Source: an uncultured Lachnoclostridium sp. (lineage in GTDB: Bacteria; Bacillota; Clostridia; Lachnospirales; Lachnospiraceae). Taken from it: 48,002 nucleotides of DNA. A model generated the notes under the pieces. It ran no database searches and was not told where the DNA came from. It saw only the letters and a program-made list of their open reading frames with translations. The position numbers were made by a program, and so were the translations under genes. Positions 1-7,925 of this stretch are shown here, one piece after another (the first letter of the stretch is position 1; every line of letters begins with the position of its first letter). Where the stretch lies: the NCBI GenBank assembly GCA_946402335.1, contig CAMIWE010000012.1, positions 1-48,002 of the forward strand, read 5' to 3'.

Positions 1-2
1 TT

Positions 3-11
3 CATTTTCCG
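3..11 (-). repeat. Intergenic 9-mer CGGAAAATG, copy 1
   Basis: The plus strand reads CATTTTCCG at the left edge of the window, about 95 bases before the -35 box of the RNase Y promoter. The gene to the left lies outside the window, so the context is incomplete. Confidence 0.5.
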
Positions 12-105
12 CTATACGACCGAAGTGGGATAGGGCAGCTTCTTTTCACATGCAGAACGCTTGTTTTCTGAGGCTTCTTTATTCTATTTTTGTAGAATTT
101 ATGTG

Positions 106-134
106 TTGACATTTACCACCTTTTCAATTAATAT
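106..134 (+). promoter_or_regulatory. Promoter of RNase Y gene
   Basis: TTGACA at 106-111 is separated by 17 bases from TAATAT at 129-134. This is a near-consensus housekeeping sigma-factor promoter about 50 bases upstream of the ATG. It shows that rny can be transcribed on its own. Confidence 0.7.
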
Positions 135-184
135 ATATGTGTTGAATTTTGCAATTTGAAAATTTAATATATCGGAGGTGCTCT

Positions 185-1771
185 ATGGGCGAGATTGCTC
201 TTGAAATTGCAATCCTGATTATCGTAGCAGTCGCCTTGGTGGTCGCTCTCGTTGTCTTTCTGATCACGAAGAGCGCAACGAAAAAAAGTTGCGTTAAGCA
301 TTATGAAGAAACCGTCGGAACTGCGGAACAGCAGGCGAAGGATATTCTTGATAAGGCACAGAAGGAAGCGGTTAAAACTGCGGAATCCACCAGAAAAGAA
401 GCTCTTTTGCAGGCTAAGGAAGAGAATCTTAAGGCGAAGAACGAACTCGATAGAGAAATCAAGGAACGCAGAGCTGAGGTACAGTCTTATGAAAGACGCG
501 TAACTCAGAAAGAAGAGAATCTGGACCGAAAGATTGAAGTACTTGAGAAGAAAGAAGCACGGATGAATCAGAAGGAAGCGGAGCTGGATGCCAAAATCAC
601 AGAGGCTGACTCTTACCGCGAACGTCAGATTCAGGAGCTTGAGAGAATCTCAGGTCTTACCTCTGATAAAGCTAAAGAATATCTGCTGGAAACTGTTAAA
701 AACGATGTGAAGCATGACACCGCTGTCATGATCAAGGAGATGGAAGCCGAGGCTAAGCTTACCGCCGATAAGAAGGCGAAAGAGCTTATTGTCGGTGCCA
801 TCCAGAAATGTGCGGCGGACCATGTTTCGGAGGCTGCAATTTCGGTTGTTCAGCTTCCGAATGACGAAATGAAAGGTCGTATCATCGGACGGGAAGGTCG
901 GAACATCCGTACCATTGAGACCCTTACCGGGATTGAATTGATCATAGATGATACGCCGGAAGCGGTTATCCTTTCCGGTTTTGATCCGATTCGTCGTGAA
1001 ATTGCGCGTATCGCACTGGAAAAACTCATTGTGGACGGACGTATTCATCCTGCCCGCATTGAGGAAATGGTGGATAAGGCACAAAGAGAAGTGGAGAATA
1101 TCATTCGCGAAGAAGGCGAAGCCGCTGTTCTTAAGACCGGTGTTCACGGCCTTCATCCCGAAATTGTCCGTTTGCTCGGCCGTATGAAATACCGTACCAG
1201 TTACGGTCAGAACGCATTGAAGCATTCGATTGAAGTTTCCATTCTTTCCGGACTTCTTGCCGGCGAGATGGGAGCCGATGTACGTCTTGCAAAGCGTGCC
1301 GGACTTCTTCATGATATCGGTAAAGCCGTTGACCATGAGATGGAAGGTACCCACGTACAGATCGGTGTTGACATTTGTAAGAAATACAAAGAGTCGCCGA
1401 TTATCATCAATGCCGTTGCGGCACATCATGGAGATGAAGAGTTTAAGTCTCTGATCGCCTGCATCGTTCAGGCTGCCGATACTATCAGTGCAGCACGTCC
1501 GGGTGCAAGAAGAGAGACGCTTGATACCTACACAAACAGATTAAAACAGTTAGAAGATATTGCAAACAGCTTTAAAGGAGTCGATAAATCTTTCGCAATT
1601 CAGGCAGGCCGTGAGGTCCGCGTCATGGTTATTCCCGAGCAGGTCAGCGATGACGATATGGTTCTTATGGCCAGAGATCTTTCCAAGAAGATCGAATCTG
1701 AGCTTGAATATCCCGGCCAGATCAAGGTTAATATCATCCGGGAGTCCAGAGTTACGGACTATGCAAAATAA
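185..1771 (+). CDS. rny: Ribonuclease Y
   Basis: Membrane-anchored endoribonuclease that initiates mRNA decay in many Firmicutes. The 528-residue protein has the family order: an N-terminal membrane helix (about residues 4-29), a long charged coiled coil (about 45-200), a KH RNA-binding domain with [10 protein letters not shown] at about 231-240, and an HD domain with the catalytic His-Asp pair in [12 protein letters not shown] near 374-385. Length matches the usual 510-530 residues. The ATG at 185 follows CGGAGGTG by a normal distance. An in-frame start at 149 would add 12 residues before the membrane helix with no ribosome binding site and was not chosen. It has its own promoter and is closed by a strong terminator, so it is probably monocistronic. 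Identification is secure. Confidence 0.97.
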   Translation: MGEIALEIAILIIVAVALVVALVVFLITKSATKKSCVKHYEETVGTAEQQAKDILDKAQKEAVKTAESTRKEALLQAKEENLKAKNELDREIKERRAEVQSYERRVTQKEENLDRKIEVLEKKEARMNQKEAELDAKITEADSYRERQIQELERISGLTSDKAKEYLLETVKNDVKHDTAVMIKEMEAEAKLTADKKAKELIVGAIQKCAADHVSEAAISVVQLPNDEMKGRIIGREGRNIRTIETLTGIELIIDDTPEAVILSGFDPIRREIARIALEKLIVDGRIHPARIEEMVDKAQREVENIIREEGEAAVLKTGVHGLHPEIVRLLGRMKYRTSYGQNALKHSIEVSILSGLLAGEMGADVRLAKRAGLLHDIGKAVDHEMEGTHVQIGVDICKKYKESPIIINAVAAHHGDEEFKSLIACIVQAADTISAARPGARRETLDTYTNRLKQLEDIANSFKGVDKSFAIQAGREVRVMVIPEQVSDDDMVLMARDLSKKIESELEYPGQIKVNIIRESRVTDYAK

Positions 1772-1783
1772 GCAGAAAAAAGA

Positions 1784-1816
1784 AAAACGGGTCGTTTCAA
1801 ACGGCCCGTTTTTTTT
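1784..1816 (+). terminator. Intrinsic terminator after rny
   Basis: A 12-bp stem (1786-1797 with 1799-1810, one G-U pair, very short loop) is followed by eight T residues. It lies 14 bases past the RNase Y stop codon. Confidence 0.85.
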
Positions 1817-1911
1817 CGTGCTTAAGACAAATGAGCCGTATTCCCGGTTTTCCATATGCAACTTGCCACATCCGAAGTCTTTCCAAGAGGAAAATTGTTG
1901 CATTTTTCGGC

Positions 1912-1940
1912 TTGTTTTTTACGGGGAGTTCGTATATAAT
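1912..1940 (+). promoter_or_regulatory. Promoter of aminotransferase-proC unit
   Basis: TTGTTT at 1912-1917 and TATAAT at 1935-1940 are 17 bases apart. The predicted transcript starts about 50 bases before the aminotransferase ATG at 1997. Confidence 0.6.
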
Positions 1941-1996
1941 ACAAAATTGATTGTAGACATGTATACAATTATATGAAAAAGGCAGGAGATTATATT

Positions 1997-3214
1997 ATGT
2001 CGTTAGAATTGTCGAAAAAAGGACTTTCCGTAAAACCTTCCTCTACGCTTGCCATTACCGCAAAAGCGAAAGAACTTCGTGCTTCCGGTGTGGATGTTGT
2101 CGGATTCGGTGCCGGGGAACCGGATTTTGCCACCCCCGAGAATATCTGTCGTGCTGCCGTAGAGGCTATTGAATCCGGATTTACCAAGTATACCGCAGCT
2201 CCCGGTACGCCCGAACTGCGCAAAGCGGTCAGTGATAAATTCAAGAAGGTGAACAACCTTCCTTATGAGCCGGAGCAGGTTATCATCAGCAATGGCGGAA
2301 AGCACGCTCTGACGAACATTTTTGAGGCGATTATTAATCCGGGCGACGAAGTTATCATTCCGGCGCCTTTCTGGCTCAGCTATCCCGAAATCGTGAAGCT
2401 TGCCGGCGGCGTTCCCGTATTCGTTAACTGCAGCGTTTCGGACGATTATAAGATCACTGCGGAGAAGCTTGCCGCTGCCTGCAACGAAAAGACCAAGGCA
2501 TTTGTCCTGAATTCTCCCTGCAATCCTACCGGTATGGTATACAGCAAGGCGGAACTGGAGGCTTTGGCAAAGGTTATCGTCGAAAAGGATATTTATGTCA
2601 TTTCCGATGAGATTTATGAGTATCTTTTCTACGATAACACCGAGGTTGTGAGCATCGGTTCCCTCGGAAAGGACATCTTTGATCATACGATTACCTGTAA
2701 CGGTATGGCTAAGAGCTATGCCATGACCGGATGGAGAATCGGTTATACCGGAGCGCCGCTTTCGGTTGCAAAGGTAATGTCCGGTATCCAGAGCCATCAG
2801 ACCAGCAATCCGAACTCGATTGCACAGAAGGCTTCTTTGGAGGCGCTTACCGGCCCGCAGGATTCCGTTCCCGCCATGCGTGAGCAGTTTGACCGCAGAA
2901 GAAACTATATGTGCGACCGTCTGGCAGCAATGCCCCATATCAGCGCTATCCGTCCGCTCGGTGCATTTTATACCTTCGTTGACATCAGCGAAGCATTGGA
3001 AATGTCCTATCAGGGCAAGAAGGTCGGAACCTGTGCGGAGTTTGCCAGAATTCTGATTGATGATTTCAAGACGGCTGTTATTCCCTGCGCCGATTTCGGT
3101 GCACCGGACCATATCCGTCTTTCCTATGCAATCGGTCTTGAGCAGATTAAGAAAGGCCTTGACCGGATTGAAGCTTTCCTGAAGGAATTAAAATTGCCGG
3201 ACATCCGGCCGTAA
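1997..3214 (+). CDS. Pyridoxal phosphate-dependent aminotransferase, aspartate aminotransferase type
   Basis: Class I/II (fold type I) aminotransferase of the AspB group, most likely aspartate:2-oxoglutarate aminotransferase. The 405-residue product shows the family landmarks: GAGEPDF near residue 38, SPCNPTG around 173-179, the D-E-I-Y loop near 204, the PLP-binding lysine K239 in MAKSYAMTGWRIGY, and a C-terminal arginine in HIRLSYA that would bind the substrate carboxylate. The ATG at 1997 follows GGCAGGAGAT. An in-frame ATG at 1973 lacks a binding site. It lies 11 bases upstream of proC, so the pair is probably co-transcribed, which would fit glutamate/aspartate family metabolism. Exact substrate preference cannot be read from sequence; related enzymes also use aromatic amino acids. 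Confidence 0.9.
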   Translation: MSLELSKKGLSVKPSSTLAITAKAKELRASGVDVVGFGAGEPDFATPENICRAAVEAIESGFTKYTAAPGTPELRKAVSDKFKKVNNLPYEPEQVIISNGGKHALTNIFEAIINPGDEVIIPAPFWLSYPEIVKLAGGVPVFVNCSVSDDYKITAEKLAAACNEKTKAFVLNSPCNPTGMVYSKAELEALAKVIVEKDIYVISDEIYEYLFYDNTEVVSIGSLGKDIFDHTITCNGMAKSYAMTGWRIGYTGAPLSVAKVMSGIQSHQTSNPNSIAQKASLEALTGPQDSVPAMREQFDRRRNYMCDRLAAMPHISAIRPLGAFYTFVDISEALEMSYQGKKVGTCAEFARILIDDFKTAVIPCADFGAPDHIRLSYAIGLEQIKKGLDRIEAFLKELKLPDIRP

Positions 3215-3225
3215 GGGGGTAAATT

Positions 3226-4032
3226 ATGAGAACAATCGGATTTTTCGGAGCCGGAAACATGGGCCTTCCGTTCATCAAAGCGGCCGTTAAGCTGCTCGGA
3301 GCAGAAGAGACCGGCTTCTTTGAAAAAAGCGATGCACGTGCGGAATATGTAAGCGGACTTACGGCTTCCAAACGTTATGCAACTGAAGCGGAACTGGTAA
3401 AGGATTGCAAATACATTCTTTTCGCCGTAAAACCGCAGGTTGCGCCTTCCGTATTTGAAGTAATCGCACCTTTGATCACAAAGGATAACCGTTTTATTAC
3501 GATCATGGCCGGCATTTCCACCGACACGATCCGTAAGGCGCTGAATACGGATGTACCGATCATCCGTCTGATGCCTAACACGCCCGCAATGGTTGGCGAG
3601 GGAATGACAAGCCGTAGCCTTTCGGGTTGCAATGAGGATTCCGCGGAAGCCAAATTCGTCGAGACGCTTGTATGTTCCTTCGGCCGTATGGTAACGATTC
3701 CGGAGCATCTGATGAGCGCCGCCGTATGTGCAAACGGAAGCTCCCCGGCATATGTATATATGTTTATCGAGGCTCTTGCGGATTCCGTTGTAAAATACGG
3801 AATTGCCAGAGATACCGCTTATATTCTTGCTGCACAGACCGTTCTCGGTTCCGCCAAGATGGTTCTTGAGACCGGCGAGCATCCCGGCAAGCTGAAGGAC
3901 AATGTCTGCAGCCCCGGAGGAACGACGATCGCAGCTGTCAGCGCGCTTGAGGAAGCAGGTTTCCGGAACGCGATCATGAAGGCAACCGACGCCTGCTTTA
4001 ATAAGAGCCAGGAACTCGGCGGCAATAAATAA
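3226..4032 (+). CDS. proC: Pyrroline-5-carboxylate reductase
   Basis: Catalyses the last step of proline synthesis, the NAD(P)H-dependent reduction of 1-pyrroline-5-carboxylate. The 268-residue protein begins with a Rossmann fold, FFGAGNMGLPFI, at residues 4-15, has the VKPQV nucleotide-binding segment near 66-70 and RLMPNTPAMVGEG near 105-117, and ends with the ProC signature SPGGTTIAAVSALE. Length is typical. The start follows AAGGGGG by six bases. It is the second gene of a two-gene unit with the upstream aminotransferase and is followed by a strong terminator. Confidence 0.96.
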   Translation: MRTIGFFGAGNMGLPFIKAAVKLLGAEETGFFEKSDARAEYVSGLTASKRYATEAELVKDCKYILFAVKPQVAPSVFEVIAPLITKDNRFITIMAGISTDTIRKALNTDVPIIRLMPNTPAMVGEGMTSRSLSGCNEDSAEAKFVETLVCSFGRMVTIPEHLMSAAVCANGSSPAYVYMFIEALADSVVKYGIARDTAYILAAQTVLGSAKMVLETGEHPGKLKDNVCSPGGTTIAAVSALEEAGFRNAIMKATDACFNKSQELGGNK

Positions 4033-4066
4033 CTTGCATTCGTTTTTTGTTTCGATTATACTTTTT

Positions 4067-4100
4067 ACAGGCCTTCCCAATGAGGGAAGGCCTGTTTTGT
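4067..4100 (+). terminator. Intrinsic terminator after proC
   Basis: A perfect 12-bp stem, ACAGGCCTTCCC (4067-4078) with its complement (4084-4095), has a 5-base loop and a T-rich tail. It separates proC from the phosphorylase gene. Confidence 0.85.
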
Positions 4101-4136
4101 ATTTATCGCATTTCGACCGTACGGGAGGAAGCAATT

Positions 4137-5462
4137 ATGAATATGTATGATATCATTACAAAAAAGAAGCACGGGGAAGAACTGTCGGACGAAGAGATTG
4201 CTTATGTCGTAAGCGGCTTTACCGAAGGAAGCATTCCGGATTATCAGGTTTCCGCGCTTTTGATGGCAATCTGTTTAAAGGGCATGAATATCCGCGAAAC
4301 GTCGACCCTTACCATCTGTATGCGCGACAGCGGGGCCACGATGGACCTTTCTTCAATCCCCGGTTTGAAGGCGGACAAGCACAGTACCGGCGGCGTCGGA
4401 GACAAAGTCTCTCTGATCGTCGGACCGATGGTTGCAGCGCTCGGTGTTCCCGTTGCCAAAATGTCCGGCCGCGGACTCGGGCATACCGGCGGAACGATTG
4501 ATAAGCTTGAAAGTATTCCGGGTTTTCGCACCGATATCAGCAATGAACAGTTCCTTAACAATGTGAAGCGTATGGGGCTAGCCATTGTCGGCCAGACTGC
4601 AGACCTTGCTCCTGCAGATAAGAAACTGTATGCGCTTCGGGATGTTACGGCTACCGTAGACAACATTTCCCTGATTGCATCCAGCATCATGAGCAAGAAG
4701 CTCGCCTCCGGTTCGGATGTGATCGTTCTTGATGTTACGGTCGGAAGCGGCGCCTTTATGAAGACCATTGAGGATGCGAAGAAACTTGCGGAGGTTATGG
4801 TACAGATCGGCACGCGTGCCGGAAAGAAGGTATATGCCGTTATTTCCGACATGAACCAGGTTCTCGGCCACAGCGTCGGCAATTCGTTAGAGGTCATCGA
4901 AGCGGTGGAAGCGCTTCAGGGCAAAGCGGAAGAGGATCTTACGGAAGCCTGCCTTATGATCGCCGGGCTCATGCTTATCGGTTGCGGCAAAGCGGATGAT
5001 CTTACGGATGCAAAGGAGAAACTCCGTGAAGTGATCCGAAATGGCGCGGCATATGCCAAATTTAAGGAATTCGTGCAGGCACAGGGCGGTGACGTTCGCT
5101 TTATCGAGGATACCGAACGATTTGAAAAGGCTAAATACCAAAGAGTGATCAAAACTCCTTCAGATTTAACCGTGAAAACGATCGATGCGGAACGTATCGG
5201 CCGGGTATCCGTGATTCTCGGCGCTGGAAGAGAAACGAAAAATGCACCGATCGACATGAGTGCCGGTATTCATAATTATTGTAAGGTCGGCGACACGTTT
5301 AAAAAGGGAGATGCGCTTGCCGTTTTGTATACGAATAAAGAATCCGTCCTTGAGGAAGCGGAGGCGCTTTATCATAAGGCTTATTCCGTAAGCGACGCGC
5401 CTGTTCCTGCCTTAACCACAATATACGGGTTTACGGATACGGAGGGTTTCCACAAAATATGA
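4137..5462 (+). CDS. pdp: Pyrimidine-nucleoside phosphorylase
   Basis: Splits thymidine, uridine and deoxyuridine with phosphate into base and (deoxy)ribose-1-phosphate, feeding pyrimidine salvage. The 441-residue product belongs to the thymidine/pyrimidine-nucleoside phosphorylase family: N-terminal helical domain, then the phosphate-binding signature KHSTGGVGDKVSL near residues 81-93, SGRGLGHTGGT near 109-119, and a C-terminal domain with AGI and GD motifs. The ATG at 4137 follows GGGAGGAAGCA; a frame extension to 4047 would run into the preceding terminator and was rejected. pdp is preferred over deoA because Firmicutes members usually have dual specificity; this is inferred from lineage. 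Confidence 0.92.
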   Translation: MNMYDIITKKKHGEELSDEEIAYVVSGFTEGSIPDYQVSALLMAICLKGMNIRETSTLTICMRDSGATMDLSSIPGLKADKHSTGGVGDKVSLIVGPMVAALGVPVAKMSGRGLGHTGGTIDKLESIPGFRTDISNEQFLNNVKRMGLAIVGQTADLAPADKKLYALRDVTATVDNISLIASSIMSKKLASGSDVIVLDVTVGSGAFMKTIEDAKKLAEVMVQIGTRAGKKVYAVISDMNQVLGHSVGNSLEVIEAVEALQGKAEEDLTEACLMIAGLMLIGCGKADDLTDAKEKLREVIRNGAAYAKFKEFVQAQGGDVRFIEDTERFEKAKYQRVIKTPSDLTVKTIDAERIGRVSVILGAGRETKNAPIDMSAGIHNYCKVGDTFKKGDALAVLYTNKESVLEEAEALYHKAYSVSDAPVPALTTIYGFTDTEGFHKI

Positions 5463-5526
5463 CCCGATCCGGAACCTTTCAACCACAATAAATAGTGTAT
5501 AACAGCCCGAAACAACCCAGATTTTG

Positions 5527-5555
5527 TTGACAACCGCTGTCTTTTCGGCTATAAT
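5527..5555 (+). promoter_or_regulatory. Consensus promoter before metallophosphoesterase
   Basis: TTGACA (5527-5532), a 17-base spacer and TATAAT (5550-5555) form a perfect housekeeping promoter. The short leader of about 20 bases holds AGAGGAGG just before the TTG start at 5582. Confidence 0.85.
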
Positions 5556-5581
5556 GTATCTGTTAGAGGAGGTACTGTATC

Positions 5582-6364
5582 TTGTTATCCTTCGTTACGG
5601 AACATTATGAAGCAGATTTATCGGATTTTCCCTATTCCGAAGAACTGCCCGAAAAGATAGCGGTTGTTTCTGATTTACACAATACGCTGTACGGGAAACG
5701 GAATGAAAAGCTGCTGCAGGCCATCCGTGATGAAAGCCCTGACGTGATCGTAATCCCCGGAGACCTGGTAACCAATGCCAGACGGGACAACCGTGTTGCA
5801 TATACCTTTCTGAATGATGTCTCGAAGCTGGATATTCCCGTTTATTATTCCTTCGGTAATCATGAAGAAAAGTTTCGTAAACGGGATCCGGAGCGATATC
5901 AGAAGTACCTCACAGCCGTAAAGAGACTCGGAATTCATGTTTTGGATAACCGGTTTGAGTCTTATTCGGAGCATGTTTCCTTCGGCGGGCTTACAATTCC
6001 TTTCGGATGCTATCAGAAAGGAATGAAGATGCAGAAACTGACCGTGCAGGATGTGCATAACTGCATTCCGAACCTGCCGGACGGATTTCGTTTTGTTCTG
6101 TGTCATAATCCGGTTTGGTTCCCGGTTTATGAACAGTGCGAATACGATATGGTATTTGCCGGACATCTGCACGGCGGCATCGTCAGACTTCCCTTTGTGG
6201 GCGGAGTGATCAGTCCGCAGTGGAAGCTCTTCCCGAAATATGACGCCGGAAAGTTTACATCCGGAAAGAGCACAATGTTCGTTTCCAGGGGACTCGGATC
6301 CCACACGATCAAGTTCCGGTTTCGAAACCGCCCGGAACTGATGATGGTTCATATAACACGCTGA
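5582..6364 (+). CDS. Calcineurin-like metallophosphoesterase
   Basis: A 260-residue binuclear metallophosphoesterase. All blocks of the fold are visible: SDLHN (D31, H33), GD at 60-61, GNHE at 92-95, CHNP with H175, and GHLHGG at 194-199. The region after GHLHGG resembles the YkuE/YaeI-type lipid phosphoesterases, but the N-terminal membrane helix often present in that group is absent and no signal peptide is seen, so a cytoplasmic enzyme is likely. The start is TTG: an AGAGGAGG ribosome binding site lies nine bases upstream and no ATG fits. It has its own perfect promoter. Substrate is unknown. Confidence 0.85.
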   Translation: MLSFVTEHYEADLSDFPYSEELPEKIAVVSDLHNTLYGKRNEKLLQAIRDESPDVIVIPGDLVTNARRDNRVAYTFLNDVSKLDIPVYYSFGNHEEKFRKRDPERYQKYLTAVKRLGIHVLDNRFESYSEHVSFGGLTIPFGCYQKGMKMQKLTVQDVHNCIPNLPDGFRFVLCHNPVWFPVYEQCEYDMVFAGHLHGGIVRLPFVGGVISPQWKLFPKYDAGKFTSGKSTMFVSRGLGSHTIKFRFRNRPELMMVHITR

Positions 6365-6412
6365 GCATCAGTATGAAGCGGTTTTCATATTAGATTATAC
6401 AAGGAGGTAAGC

Positions 6413-7186
6413 ATGGATCTTTCGTTTAAACTCGAAGCCTTTGAAGGCCCGCTTGATCTGCTTCTGCAGTTGATTGAAAAGAACAAGGTCAACATCTATG
6501 ACATTCCGATTGCCATGATTACCGACCAGTATATGGAAGTCCTGAACGAGCTGAAGCAGTATCCGATGGATAACATGAGCGAATTTCTCGTTATGGCCGC
6601 AACGCTTCTTCGCATCAAGTCGCAGATGTTGCTGCCGGCTCCGGTTGCCGAGAACGAGGAGGAAGCAGATCCCCGCACCGAGCTTGTCGAGCGGCTGCTT
6701 GAGTACAAAATGTATAAATACGCTGCCACAGAGCTTAAGGACCGCCGGATTGATGCTTCCAAGCATCTGTATAAGAAGGAGAGCCTCCCGAAGGAGGTCG
6801 CCGATTTCCGTGAGGAGATTTCTGCGGAAGAGGTTGTAGGGGATATGACGCTGAATCGTCTTCATGATATATTCCGTGATATTATGAAGCGCCAGACCGA
6901 TAAGATCGATCCGATCCGCAGCCGTTTCGGAAAGATTGAGAAGGAAGAGGTTAACTTCAAGGAAAAGGTGATGGCCATCCAGGAATACGGCCTGTCGCAC
7001 CGCAAATTCAGTTTCCGCAGACTGCTTGGTAAAGCGGTTGATAAGATCGAACTGATCGTTACCTTCCTCGGAATCCTTGAGCTGATCCACATGGGTCGCG
7101 TATGCATCCGTCAGGCAGGTCTGTTTGACGATATCGAAGTGGAATACCTGGCTACGGACGTTGTTCCGATCGAAGCCTTTTCATAG
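6413..7186 (+). CDS. scpA: Segregation and condensation protein A
   Basis: Kleisin subunit of the SMC-ScpA-ScpB condensin, which organises the nucleoid and helps segregate the origin. The 257-residue protein has the ScpA N-terminus, FEGPLDLLLQLIEKNKVNIYDIPI at about residues 9-32, and ends in a winged-helix region that would contact the SMC cap. Length matches the family (about 240-260). The ATG follows AAGGAGG. It is followed nine bases later by scpB, the conserved pair. Confidence 0.96.
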   Translation: MDLSFKLEAFEGPLDLLLQLIEKNKVNIYDIPIAMITDQYMEVLNELKQYPMDNMSEFLVMAATLLRIKSQMLLPAPVAENEEEADPRTELVERLLEYKMYKYAATELKDRRIDASKHLYKKESLPKEVADFREEISAEEVVGDMTLNRLHDIFRDIMKRQTDKIDPIRSRFGKIEKEEVNFKEKVMAIQEYGLSHRKFSFRRLLGKAVDKIELIVTFLGILELIHMGRVCIRQAGLFDDIEVEYLATDVVPIEAFS

Positions 7187-7195
7187 GAGTTTATT

Positions 7196-7753
7196 GTGGA
7201 TAGAGAACAGAAGAAGGCCGCTTTGGAGGCAATTCTTTTCACAATGGGAAATGCCGTGGAAGCCGAACGGATGGCTGCCGCGCTTGAGATACCGGTGGAA
7301 GAACTGCATGAACTGATGGCGGAGCTTACGGAATATTATCAAAATGATAACCGCGGCATCATGATCAGCCGTCTCGGCGACAAATACCAGATGTGTACGA
7401 AGGTTACCCATTATGAAACGCTTATTAAGCTTTGTCATGTGCCCGAGAAACATGTACTGACCGATACGCTTTTGGAAACCCTTTCCATTATTGCTTACAA
7501 GCAGCCGGTTACCAGAATGGAAATCGAAAGCATTCGCGGCGTCCGTTGTGATTATGCAATCAATACCCTGATCGATTATCATCTTGTTTGCGAACTCGGC
7601 AGACTGGATGCCCCCGGCAGACCGATTCTGTTCGGTACGACCGACGACTTCCTTCGGAGTTTCGGGGTTAGTTCTTTGGAGGAACTGCCGATCATCAGCA
7701 CCGAGAAGGTCGAAGAGTTCCGCGAAGAGGCAGAGGCAGTCATCGGCGTTTAG
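7196..7753 (+). CDS. scpB: Segregation and condensation protein B
   Basis: Winged-helix partner that dimerises on the ScpA kleisin in the SMC complex. The 185-residue protein contains the typical ScpB stretches LETLSIIAYKQPVTRMEIESIRGV near residues 96-119 and LGRLDAPGRPILFGTTDDFLRSFG near 138-161. The start codon is GTG, with TAGGAGT seven bases upstream, nine bases after scpA, so the two are translated from one message. A terminator follows. Confidence 0.95.
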   Translation: MDREQKKAALEAILFTMGNAVEAERMAAALEIPVEELHELMAELTEYYQNDNRGIMISRLGDKYQMCTKVTHYETLIKLCHVPEKHVLTDTLLETLSIIAYKQPVTRMEIESIRGVRCDYAINTLIDYHLVCELGRLDAPGRPILFGTTDDFLRSFGVSSLEELPIISTEKVEEFREEAEAVIGV

Positions 7754-7788
7754 TTGCCGCATTCAAATTATAACTAAATATTTACCGA

Positions 7789-7820
7789 AATCAGGCGATG
7801 AGTAACCGCCTGATTTTTTA
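7789..7820 (+). terminator. Intrinsic terminator after scpB
   Basis: A 9-bp stem, AATCAGGCG (7789-7797) with CGCCTGATT (7807-7815), is followed by a run of six T. It ends the scpAB transcript. Confidence 0.8.
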
Positions 7821-7863
7821 TGGAAAATGAAGGTTTCGGGTCGTGTATTTTCCTTAAGATTGG

Positions 7864-7892
7864 TTGTTTTTTCATTTTCCGTGTGATATAAT
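7864..7892 (+). promoter_or_regulatory. Promoter of SNF2 helicase gene
   Basis: TTGTTT (7864-7869), a 17-base spacer and TATAAT (7887-7892). The spacer contains one copy of the intergenic 9-mer as CATTTTCCG at 7873-7881, a position where a bound protein could control the promoter. Confidence 0.7.
7873..7881 (-). repeat. Intergenic 9-mer CGGAAAATG, copy 2
   Basis: CATTTTCCG on the plus strand sits between the -35 and -10 boxes of the SNF2 gene promoter. A partial inverted match, GGAAAATG, lies about 45 bases upstream at 7822-7829. Confidence 0.5.
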
Positions 7893-7925
7893 AATCTGTA
7901 CGGTAAATGGAAAGGAACAGCACGT

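Noticed and set aside
650-1429. Long open frame opposite the RNase Y gene
   Set aside because: It has no ribosome binding site and no recognisable motif. It mirrors a well-supported gene, as expected from codon bias in the sense strand.
2003-3112. 369-codon open frame opposite the aminotransferase gene
   Set aside because: Its translation is basic and irregular with no family motif; the sense frame has complete aminotransferase landmarks.
5463-5526. Possible terminator after the pyrimidine-nucleoside phosphorylase gene
   Set aside because: No stable stem followed by T residues could be found; the transcript end remains unknown.
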